From assembly GCF_017312485.1 (NCBI RefSeq), contig NZ_BMBA01000010.1, positions 62,001 through 126,000 on the forward strand: 64,000 nt of DNA, given 5' to 3'. Source of the DNA: Clostridium zeae (GTDB lineage: Bacteria; Bacillota; Clostridia; Clostridiales; Clostridiaceae). How positions within the stretch are numbered: the first letter of the stretch is position 1; each line of letters starts with the position of its first letter. Positions 26,150-32,997 of the stretch are shown here, piece after piece. A model generated the notes under the pieces. It was not told the DNA's origin, searched no databases, and saw only the letters and a list, made by a program, of their open reading frames with translations. The position numbers and the translations under genes were made by a program.

Positions 26150-27298
26150 CTATTTTAGTATTATCTTTCTTAACTTTTCTTCAAAACCTTTCTTATTTCC
26201 ATCATATATAACTAACTCAATATTCATTTCTTTAGCTCTTTCTTCTACAGAATGTTTTAATGGAACTTTTGTTGCTACTAAAATCTTTACTACATTCTCT
26301 CCACCTAATTGCTCCGCATATACATTAAGTTCATTAAGTGCAATCTCATCATACTTTGCTGTATCTTTGCAGGATATACAGATGAGAGTTGAGTCTTTAA
26401 TCGCAACTACATCTAACTCATTTTTCACTCTGTTCCTTTCACTATCCCACAAAAATAGTAATCCACTCTTAACATCATCTACCTGTCGTATATTATCTAC
26501 TACTCGCTTTGTATATGCTTCTAACCAAGAACCGCTTTTGAATATAAAGCTTTTTATGTGGTTGTTTAGAAATTTTATTGTGATATAATTGTGTTTCCCT
26601 GAGGTATACTGTATTTGATTATTTTTTTTCAATAAATCAAGCATAGAATTATATATATCCATTTCTTCTTTAGTAAGATACTTCATATCAAGTTTTATTG
26701 TCATAGGCTCCAATTGATTATGGATAAACACCTTAGAATCATACAACCTATATTTTAAACGCTCCCATATATCTAAATTATTTGATATCAAATCTGTTAT
26801 TTGATCAATTATTGCTTTGCTGTTACTTTCAGTAGAATCTACTATTATAGACCCTCCTGAGCTTTCAATAATTTCTTGTATATTTAGATCGTAAAAATCT
26901 TCATCAGTTATATCGATATTGTCATCATTAAAACTTATGAGCTTTTTATTTTCAATATCTAAGTAAATACACTTTATATTGTACTTTTTTGCAAGATAGA
27001 GTAAGGTTAGCGAGTAGATTCTTTGCCCTCTTGTTACGTTTATTAATAAACCCTTATCTTTATATTTATCAAATACTGCTTTAATGCTTTCAACATCAAA
27101 TTTTTCTATAGGTTCACTAATAAATGCAACATTAGAAAACTTACTATTATAATATTTCTTTAAATTATCTAATTGAAGCTGTTGCTCTTTAACTTGCTTA
27201 TATATATATATAACTTCTTTAGGTTTAAATCTCTCAGTAGCTATTATATTAGCTTCATTATGGGTGTCTAATAAGTTTACTAAAGTATTATATTCCAC
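26150..27298 (-). CDS. Card1/Can2-like CARF-PD-(D/E)XK nuclease (DUF1887), orphan
   Basis: 382 residues. The N-terminal half is Rossmann-like, with NVTRGQRIYSLTLLYLAKKY (86-105) at the place of the CARF ligand motif (usually N-x-T-G-G-T-K). The C-terminal part is a restriction-endonuclease fold: GSWLE (E260), NELDVVAI (E294, D296) and ICISCKDT (K311). DUF1887 proteins such as Card1 are CRISPR type III accessory nucleases switched on by cyclic tetra-adenylate. Two key places differ from the textbook motif: TRGQR for TGGTK, and Ser at 309 where an acidic residue is usual before x-Lys. GTG start after GAGGTGAT. No CRISPR or cas gene lies in the window. Confidence 0.82.
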   Translation of the reverse strand: MEYNTLVNLLDTHNEANIIATERFKPKEVIYIYKQVKEQQLQLDNLKKYYNSKFSNVAFISEPIEKFDVESIKAVFDKYKDKGLLINVTRGQRIYSLTLLYLAKKYNIKCIYLDIENKKLISFNDDNIDITDEDFYDLNIQEIIESSGGSIIVDSTESNSKAIIDQITDLISNNLDIWERLKYRLYDSKVFIHNQLEPMTIKLDMKYLTKEEMDIYNSMLDLLKKNNQIQYTSGKHNYITIKFLNNHIKSFIFKSGSWLEAYTKRVVDNIRQVDDVKSGLLFLWDSERNRVKNELDVVAIKDSTLICISCKDTAKYDEIALNELNVYAEQLGGENVVKILVATKVPLKHSVEERAKEMNIELVIYDGNKKGFEEKLRKIILK

Positions 27299-27663
27299 TT
27301 AATCACCTCAAAATTATCTTTTTATTATATATCTTGTGAATACAAGCATGCTTATATACACATATAAAAATTAGCTGTTCTAACTATAAATTTTATTACG
27401 AAGTGATACATCCATATATTATCTTACTTATTCAATAGTCATTGCTTCTTGCTATATAGCATGTACAACTTATCAATTGAAGTTAAAATTCACATTTATA
27501 GATGATTCACTTCATATTTATAAAACTTCTGTATAATTAAGATAAAATTTATAGGGTTCATCACTAATTGTAGTTACAAGACTAAGCATTATAAAAATTA
27601 TTAGTCTATATAAAATACTATTATAGTGAAGAAACCCTATAGCAGTTTATTTCTGATTATTTA
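27299..27663. repeat. Intergenic region with nested inverted repeats
   Basis: No gene. ATAGGGTTCATCACTAA (27551-27567) pairs imperfectly with TTATAGTGAAGAAACCCTAT (27621-27640), enclosing an inner stem AGACTAA/TTAGTCT (about 27580-27606). It could end the transcript of the small leftward gene at 27664 or be a short mobile repeat. The rest, 27299-27550, shows nothing. Confidence 0.5.
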
Positions 27664-27948
27664 TTAAAACATGCTAAATTTTTTTCCATGAGGCCTTGTT
27701 AGTACATAAGCTAATGAAGCAACTGAAACTACCAATCCAACACTAGCATATATACATTCCTTCATTCCCCAATCTTCAAACATTTCATGTTGTTTATCAT
27801 TATTATGGTGATGATCATATTCTTTTTGTTCGCAATGATCATATTCCATATAAGCGGATTCTAAATCTTCCTTTGGAAAAGGTGATCTTTTATACTTCAT
27901 AAGATGTCTAAATTCTTTATTAAGGTTTACTCCTACACTCCTATTCAT
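27664..27948 (-). CDS. Small His-rich protein with a C-terminal membrane segment, unknown
   Basis: 94 residues. Residues 1-60 are charged and include a His/Asp/Glu-rich stretch (EYDHCEQKEYDHHHNNDKQHE, about 35-55) that could bind metal. A hydrophobic helix (about 66-84) is followed by a short basic tail. The ribosome site is weak (AACGG). I do not recognise a family. It stands alone, with an inverted repeat downstream and a candidate RNA gene upstream reading toward it on the same strand, so it may be expressed from that leader. Moderate confidence that it is a real gene. Confidence 0.5.
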   Translation of the reverse strand: MNRSVGVNLNKEFRHLMKYKRSPFPKEDLESAYMEYDHCEQKEYDHHHNNDKQHEMFEDWGMKECIYASVGLVVSVASLAYVLTRPHGKKFSMF

Positions 27949-27960
27949 ATATACCGTTAT

Positions 27961-28119
27961 GTAAACAAAAAAACTCTATAAAAACTATAGAAATTTATGT
28001 TTACTTCCTACTTCACCGTGCACGACTTATATATCAATAAAATATATATTTTCGCCTGGTCTAACACTCCATAGGCTTAATTTCGGATGTATCCACCCTA
28101 CATGAGACATAATTTTATA
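27961..28119 (-). ncRNA. Candidate structured RNA or leader, unidentified
   Basis: The minus strand has TATAAAAT (28119-28112) as a possible -10. About 100 bp of unusually GC-richer sequence follow, with hairpins GGGTG-GATA-CATCC and GCCTATGG...CCAGGC, an AT-rich stem (AATATATA/TATATATT region), and GTCGTGCACGGTGAAG. An A/U-rich stem-loop (27974-27990) then ends in TTTTTTTG. The contrast with the AT-rich surroundings and the terminator suggest an RNA of about 140 nt, or a 5' leader of the gene at 27664. I cannot assign it to a riboswitch class by eye. Confidence 0.45.
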
Positions 28120-28326
28120 CAAAATTAGTCTAAACAAACGGTCTTTCAACTCCTTTCAAATTTATTGACCAATTTATTAAAAGTATCAATATAAGGATTC
28201 CCTAAATATTAAAATTTAAGTCATAAAAATCATTTATAACTATCTTATTTTATTATTTACCTCTCATATAATTTATATTTATGTAAATAATAAAAACGTA
28301 ACTCAAATGGAAAGGAGAAAATTATT

Positions 28327-28560
28327 ATGGCTCAACACAAAATCATGAGTTTTAGAGATGAAAACGGAAATAAAATCGAATATAAGATTTTAGATCAGGT
28401 CTTAGTTAATTCAGCTGAATATGTTCTTATGTGTCCTGTTAATGATGAAAGTAGTGTGGAAATATATAAGATAAAGTTTGATAAACATTGGAATGAATCA
28501 CTAGAAGAAGTAGAAAGCCAAGATATAATTAATCAAGTAAAACAAACTGCTCACCTATAA
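28327..28560 (+). CDS. DUF1292 family protein
   Basis: 77 residues. The pattern matches the DUF1292/UPF0473 group common in Firmicutes: FRDENGNKIEYKILDQVLVNSAEYVLMCPVNDESSVEIYKIKFD (8-51), a small beta-rich domain ('yrdekG.e..y.vld.v...g.eYvll.p'). Its role is unknown. The ATG follows GGAAAGGAG at ideal spacing, so expression is likely strong. It has its own terminator (28568-28598). Confidence 0.85.
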   Translation: MAQHKIMSFRDENGNKIEYKILDQVLVNSAEYVLMCPVNDESSVEIYKIKFDKHWNESLEEVESQDIINQVKQTAHL

Positions 28561-28567
28561 TAGTTTA

Positions 28568-28598
28568 TTAGCCCAGATTAATGATAATCTGGGCTAAT
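28568..28598. terminator. Terminator after the DUF1292 gene
   Basis: TTAGCCCAGATTA pairs with TAATCTGGGCTAA, with A/T flanks on both sides; probably bidirectional with crcB. Confidence 0.85.
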
Positions 28599-28642
28599 AA
28601 ATTAAGGTGCTTATAAAACACCTATCTGTGATATAAAAATTT

Positions 28643-29017
28643 TTATATATTTTGCGCTATTCCTTTTCCCAGTACTACTCCAATAAGACTTAAGAAAAGA
28701 TTTAAACATATATTAACCATCGCTAATATATATGAACCTTCGGAAAACAAACTAATTGTTTCATTGCTAAAGGTAGAGAATGTTGTTAAACCTCCCATTA
28801 TTCCAGTGGTTAAAAATAATTTTAGATTTGGAGAAATCATTTGTGTGCTAATACTTAGTTGTGTTATAAAACCTATAAGTATTCCTCCCACCACATTTAC
28901 AATAAGTGTGCCATAAGGTAAAGTCGTGCCAAATAACTTTGGAGAATGGATTGATATAATATATCTTAAGGCAGATCCTATAAATCCACCTATTCCTACA
29001 TATAATATTTTTTGCAT
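28643..29017 (-). CDS. crcB: Fluoride channel CrcB/Fluc
   Basis: 124 residues with four membrane helices. The signature regions are GGFIGSALRYIIS, PYGTLIVNVVGGILIGF and GIMGGLTTFSTFSNE, which contains the Phe/Thr residues lining the fluoride path. Fluc proteins form dual-topology dimers that export F-. Only one copy is visible; Gram-positive bacteria often have two adjacent genes. The ATG follows AAGGTGG. I see no fluoride-riboswitch sequence in the short upstream gap. Confidence 0.92.
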   Translation of the reverse strand: MQKILYVGIGGFIGSALRYIISIHSPKLFGTTLPYGTLIVNVVGGILIGFITQLSISTQMISPNLKLFLTTGIMGGLTTFSTFSNETISLFSEGSYILAMVNICLNLFLSLIGVVLGKGIAQNI

Positions 29018-29055
29018 AGTCTTACCACCTTAAAATATAATTTATTTAATAAAAC

Positions 29056-29090
29056 AAAAGAGGACAAGTCATGATCACAGCTATCCTTTT
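29056..29090 (-). terminator. Terminator of the hemerythrin gene
   Basis: AAAAGAGGACAA and the complementary TATCCTTTT side form a long imperfect stem on the minus strand (AAAAGGATAGCTGTGATCAT at its start), followed by TTTTGTTTTATT. It separates the hemerythrin and crcB genes. Confidence 0.7.
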
Positions 29091-29108
29091 TCTCATTAAA
29101 ATTACTCT

Positions 29109-29516
29109 TTACAGATTTTGTTCTACATCATGTACATATTGAGAATCTTTACTAAGTATATGTTGTCTTATCCATGCAACTATAAATGTTAATATATCAA
29201 TTATATACTGATCTTGATTAGATTCTATATCATCAATATCTATCTCATCAATCTTTTCAATAAAATAATCATGTTGTAGTTTATGTGTAAAGATTTGCTT
29301 ATGATTTACACTCTCCATTAGCTTTTCTTCCTCGCTAAAATGAAACTTAGCATAATCTTTTAATTCACTTATAACCTTATTCACCTTTTCATACTTGTTG
29401 CTACAGGAATCATCTTTAAGAAGATTATAACACTGATCAGCAAGTTCAAATAATCTTCTATGCTCTTTATCTATCTTATCTATTCCGGTTTCATAATCTT
29501 TCGTAAGCTCAAACAT
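29109..29516 (-). CDS. Bacteriohemerythrin
   Basis: 135 residues, a single hemerythrin four-helix bundle with a di-iron site. Ligands are visible in order: H-x3-E pattern DKEHRRLFELAD (about 19-30), FHFSEEEKLM (His and Glu, about 55-64), HKLQHDYF (about 74-81) and the C-terminal WIRQHILSKDSQY. Such proteins bind O2 reversibly and are common in anaerobes, where they may scavenge or sense oxygen. The ATG follows AAGGGAG. It is a single gene. Confidence 0.92.
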   Translation of the reverse strand: MFELTKDYETGIDKIDKEHRRLFELADQCYNLLKDDSCSNKYEKVNKVISELKDYAKFHFSEEEKLMESVNHKQIFTHKLQHDYFIEKIDEIDIDDIESNQDQYIIDILTFIVAWIRQHILSKDSQYVHDVEQNL

Positions 29517-29582
29517 TAATTTTCTCCCTTTTAAGTTTTATCTAAATTCACATTATAATAGTAAGTATTCCCCGTAATATAA

Positions 29583-29621
29583 TAAAACTTCAGGTTTACT
29601 GAAATAAGCCTGAAGTTTTAT
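29583..29621 (-). terminator. Terminator of the VOC gene
   Basis: TAAAACTTCAGG pairs with CCTGAAGTTTTA, immediately after the stop of the leftward gene at 29624. Confidence 0.85.
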
Positions 29622-29623
29622 TA

Positions 29624-29992
29624 CTATCTTGTGGGAATTATCTCAATCCAATATTCATCCGGGTCATTAATAAAATATATTCCCATTGATTTATTTTCAA
29701 AACAAATACATCCCATCTCCTCATGAAGAGCATGAGCTGCATCAAAATCATCAACTTTTAGTGCAAGATGGAACTCGTTGTCTCCTAGGTTATATGGTTC
29801 TTTCCAATCTCTAAGCCAAGTAAGCTCTAAAGTATGTGTTGATACACCGTCACCTAAATAAACTAGTATAAAACTTCCATCTCCAGCAACTTTTCTTCTA
29901 ACTTCCTTTAACCCCAAAGCTTTTTCATAAAAAGCCAAGCTCTTTTCAAGATCTAAAACATTTATGTTGTTATGGTCAAATCTAAAATTCAT
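29624..29992 (-). CDS. VOC superfamily protein (glyoxalase I-like)
   Basis: 122 residues with the two beta-alpha-beta-beta-beta modules of the vicinal-oxygen-chelate fold: FDHNNINVLDLEKSLAFYEKALGLKEVRR at the N-terminus, HTLELTWL in the middle, and FINDPDEYWIEIIP at the end, which supplies a metal-ligand Glu. It resembles lactoylglutathione lyase but clostridia generally lack glutathione, so another small substrate is likely. The ATG at 29992 follows GAGGAGG; a TTG six bases earlier is less well placed. It is a single gene. Confidence 0.85.
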   Translation of the reverse strand: MNFRFDHNNINVLDLEKSLAFYEKALGLKEVRRKVAGDGSFILVYLGDGVSTHTLELTWLRDWKEPYNLGDNEFHLALKVDDFDAAHALHEEMGCICFENKSMGIYFINDPDEYWIEIIPTR

Positions 29993-30350
29993 ATTCAAAC
30001 CTCCTCAAAAATAAAGTATTATAAAATAATATTTTATTAATTAATTATTATTTTTCATAATGTAAATAGTCATCATTTTATAATACAAGTTATAGCTCTC
30101 ATCCGTAAAATTATTTTTCTTGATTATAATTATATTATAAAATTTATATTTAATGAACATCATAATACAAAAAAATGTTTATATGTTCCAATATTTTCAC
30201 TCATTGTATGAAATTTTATTTCTATTTATCATATATTCTTAGCTAAAGTATAATAATATTTTTATGATTATTGAAGTATTTTATAATAAGGTCTATAATT
30301 TGTAATAATTGTAAGTTAACTTTTGACAAATCATGAAACGAGGGATATAA
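29993..30350. other. AT-rich intergenic region
   Basis: About 360 bp between divergent genes. Apart from the ribosome sites at both ends I see no gene, repeat or clear hairpin. Confidence 0.5.
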
Positions 30351-31085
30351 ATGAATAAATTTAATGTAAAAATAAACTATCTTTACAATAGCGGATTTTC
30401 AGTAGAAACTGAAAACTATTTTCTAATCTTCGATTACTTTAAGGACACTGTTGATAGTGCTATAAAAAATAGAACAACTGGTGCTATAAGCGAAGAAGAC
30501 TTGAATATACCTAAAAAACTAATAGTATTCTCCTCCCACAGCCACGCAGATCATTTTAATCCAGTTATTCTTGAATGGGAAGGCGTAAGATCAGACATTA
30601 GTTATGTGTTAAGCAGTGATATACAGCCTAATAGCAATAGTAAAAACATTAACATAATATCAGCTTATGAAACATTAAATATACAAGATGTAGAGATCAA
30701 AGCTTTTGGTTCAACAGATCTAGGAATATCTTTTTTAGTTAAGGTTGATGGCACCAACATATTTCACTCAGGAGATTTAAATTGGTGGTATTGGTGGGAT
30801 GATGAAGCTGCTGATATTAAAGAAGCTGAGCGGATGTTCAAAGCTGAAATATCAAAGATAAAAGGAAATGAAATAGATATAGCATTATTTCCTGTAGATC
30901 CAAGACTCGAACACAATTATTGTGTTGGCGGAGAATACTTCATAAAAGAACTCTATCCAAAAGCATTTATACCAATGCATTTTGGTGAAGATTATACAAC
31001 TACAACAAAGTTCAAAGAAAAGGTTGCATCGCTACCTGTAGATGTTAAAGAAATAAAACATAGAGGCCAAGAATTACAACTATAA
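30351..31085 (+). CDS. MBL-fold metal-dependent hydrolase (UlaG-like)
   Basis: 244 residues. The metallo-beta-lactamase metal site is clear: SSHSHADHFNP (HxHxDH, about 62-72), IFHSGDLNWWYWWD (metal Asp, about 140) and PMHFGEDYTT (late His). The N-terminal YLYNSGFSVETENYFLIFDYF is typical of the UlaG/YtnP-like subgroup of small intracellular hydrolases. The substrate is unknown. The ATG follows CGAGGGA. It is a single gene followed by an inverted-repeat element. Confidence 0.88.
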   Translation: MNKFNVKINYLYNSGFSVETENYFLIFDYFKDTVDSAIKNRTTGAISEEDLNIPKKLIVFSSHSHADHFNPVILEWEGVRSDISYVLSSDIQPNSNSKNINIISAYETLNIQDVEIKAFGSTDLGISFLVKVDGTNIFHSGDLNWWYWWDDEAADIKEAERMFKAEISKIKGNEIDIALFPVDPRLEHNYCVGGEYFIKELYPKAFIPMHFGEDYTTTTKFKEKVASLPVDVKEIKHRGQELQL

Positions 31086-31093
31086 CTCTATAC

Positions 31094-31191
31094 AGATATA
31101 CCACTTCATACTTAAACTTATGTTTTAAAATTCTCCTCTCAGAACCAAGCAGAATTTTAAAAATAGTTTTCAACTTGAAGTGGTACATCTT
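31094..31191. repeat. Full copy of the ~100-bp inverted-repeat element
   Basis: The left arm AGATATACCACTTCA (31094-31108) is complementary to the right arm TGAAGTGGTACATCTT (31176-31191). The inside holds a second hairpin (AAAATTCT...AGAATTTT). The inner words TTCTCCTCTCAG and AAAATAG...TTTCAA also occur, inverted, in the copy at 48756-48854, so the whole unit is repeated. Confidence 0.75.
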
Positions 31192-31200
31192 TAAAGCTAG

Positions 31201-32766
31201 TTAAAATATATTTGGATCTGGTTTGTTAGGTCCATAACCTTGGTAATTCAATCTTTTAAACGCAGGTCCTTCAACATTTCCACCATCGTAATTAAATCTT
31301 GAACCGTGACATGGGCAATCCCAAGTCTTCTCAGCTTCATTCCATTGAAGTTCACAACCTATATGTGTACATGTTGTATCAACTACATGAAGTACTCCAT
31401 TTTCGTCTCTATATGCTCCCATCTTTTGACCATCTATTTCTATAACTTCTGCTTCACCATTCTTAATATCTATATCATGTGGAACTGGTGAAAGTTTACC
31501 TTTTATAAGATTTTTAGCTACATCTAAGTTGTCTGAAACCAGATTAGGAACGGAACTTATATCAAACCTTGATGGATTATACACTGAAGCCCATTGATTT
31601 TCACCTTTTGTAATTAAGTCTGCCAAAATCATAGCTGAAACAGTACCGTTAGTCATGCCCCATTTACCAAAACCAGTAGCTACCATAACATTTGAAGTAT
31701 TTGAATTTATATATCCGACATATGGAACACTATCTATGGTTACGCAGTCTTGTGTTGACCATCTATATAAAATACTTTCCAAATTAAAGTTTTCTTTTGC
31801 AAACTTTCCTAAGTTCTCATAATGAATATTGGTTTTTGTCTCACTTCCAGTTTTATGATGCTCTCCACCTATTAATATGAGCTCACCATCTTCAAACTTT
31901 TGGGAGCGAAGAGATCTTGCTGGATTTTCTGCATTTATAAACATACCATCTGGGAATGGATCTCTAGCTTTAACCCCTATTATATATGATTTTTCCGCGT
32001 GCATCCTTGCAAAATATAACCCTAATCCATCATAACAAGGAAAATGTGAGGCTACTATAACCTTCCATGCAGTAATCTTTTTGCCTTCCTCTGTTTTTAC
32101 TACACATTTTTCATTATCATCAATATCAACTACCTTTGTATTCTCAAATATATTGCTTCCGTCTCCAGGTATATCACCAGCTAATGCAAGAAGGTATTTT
32201 AATGGGTGGAATTGTGCTTGATCATCAAATCTTATTGCAGCCTTTATACTAAAAGGCAAAGGCGCTGAGTCAAGATATGTTGCTTTTATTCCTAGCTTAG
32301 AAGCCACTCTTACTTCATTTTGAATTTTTTCTATATACTCATCTGATTGAGTGTATATGTAAGCAGGCTTCCACTGAAAATCACAATCAATATTTTTCTC
32401 TTTGGTTAAATTATAGATAAATTGAATTGCTGATTCATTGGCTTCTGCGTACTTTCTTGCTTTTTCTTCTCCAAAATTATTAGTAAGCTTATTATAAATC
32501 AAATCGTGCTGAGAAGTTATCTTTGCAGTTGTATGTCCCGTAGTGCCATGTGCAATGCTATTAGCTTCTAATACAGCAACTTTAAATCCTTGTTTTTTTA
32601 AAAGAAATGCTGAGGTTATTCCAACAATACCTCCTCCTATTATTGCTACATCTACGGTTATATCATCTTCTAATTTAGGATAATTAGTTTTATTTGTTGA
32701 CGCAATCCAATATGGTTCATGATTACTTGAAAATACATCAAATCCGTTTCCATTTATATTCTCCAT
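31201..32766 (-). CDS. FAD-dependent oxidoreductase with C-terminal Rieske [2Fe-2S] domain
   Basis: 521 residues. The N-terminal FAD-binding fold starts with VDVAIIGGGIVGITSAFLLKKQGFKVAVLEA (about 36-66). The DAO-type oxidase domain continues to about residue 400. The C-terminal Rieske domain has both cluster motifs: CTHIGCEL (C-x-H-x2-C, about 464-470) and CPCHGSRF (C-x2-H, about 484-491). This arrangement (YhfW/glycine oxidase-like plus Rieske) is a known family of unknown substrate. It presumably passes electrons from an amine or amino acid to the iron-sulfur centre. The ATG follows CAGGAGG. It is a single gene. Confidence 0.92.
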   Translation of the reverse strand: MENINGNGFDVFSSNHEPYWIASTNKTNYPKLEDDITVDVAIIGGGIVGITSAFLLKKQGFKVAVLEANSIAHGTTGHTTAKITSQHDLIYNKLTNNFGEEKARKYAEANESAIQFIYNLTKEKNIDCDFQWKPAYIYTQSDEYIEKIQNEVRVASKLGIKATYLDSAPLPFSIKAAIRFDDQAQFHPLKYLLALAGDIPGDGSNIFENTKVVDIDDNEKCVVKTEEGKKITAWKVIVASHFPCYDGLGLYFARMHAEKSYIIGVKARDPFPDGMFINAENPARSLRSQKFEDGELILIGGEHHKTGSETKTNIHYENLGKFAKENFNLESILYRWSTQDCVTIDSVPYVGYINSNTSNVMVATGFGKWGMTNGTVSAMILADLITKGENQWASVYNPSRFDISSVPNLVSDNLDVAKNLIKGKLSPVPHDIDIKNGEAEVIEIDGQKMGAYRDENGVLHVVDTTCTHIGCELQWNEAEKTWDCPCHGSRFNYDGGNVEGPAFKRLNYQGYGPNKPDPNIF

Positions 32767-32933
32767 TTACGGCCTCCTGAAAATATCTTTTCTAAGGTAT
32801 ATTGTTTTAATTAACAATTATTATTTTCTACCTTAGATGAAATATTATGTACTTAATCTCAAATTTTTCTAAAATATAGCAGTTGCTTTGAAGGCTTTGA
32901 TAAAACAAATAACTATTTAAAATTATAAAAGAT

Positions 32934-32973
32934 AACACCTCCTACAGCAGCTATCCCTCTGTAGAAGGTGTTT
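32934..32973 (-). terminator. Terminator of the GT39 gene
   Basis: AACACCTCCTACAG pairs with CTGTAGAAGGTGTT just after the stop of the leftward gene at 32998; the minus strand continues with a T-rich tract. Confidence 0.85.
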
Positions 32974-32997
32974 TATTTATTTCCCAGTAAATATACT

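Noticed and set aside
29018-29108. Possible fluoride riboswitch before crcB
   Set aside because: The gap is only about 90 bp and is explained by the hemerythrin terminator; none of the conserved fluoride-riboswitch sequence is seen.
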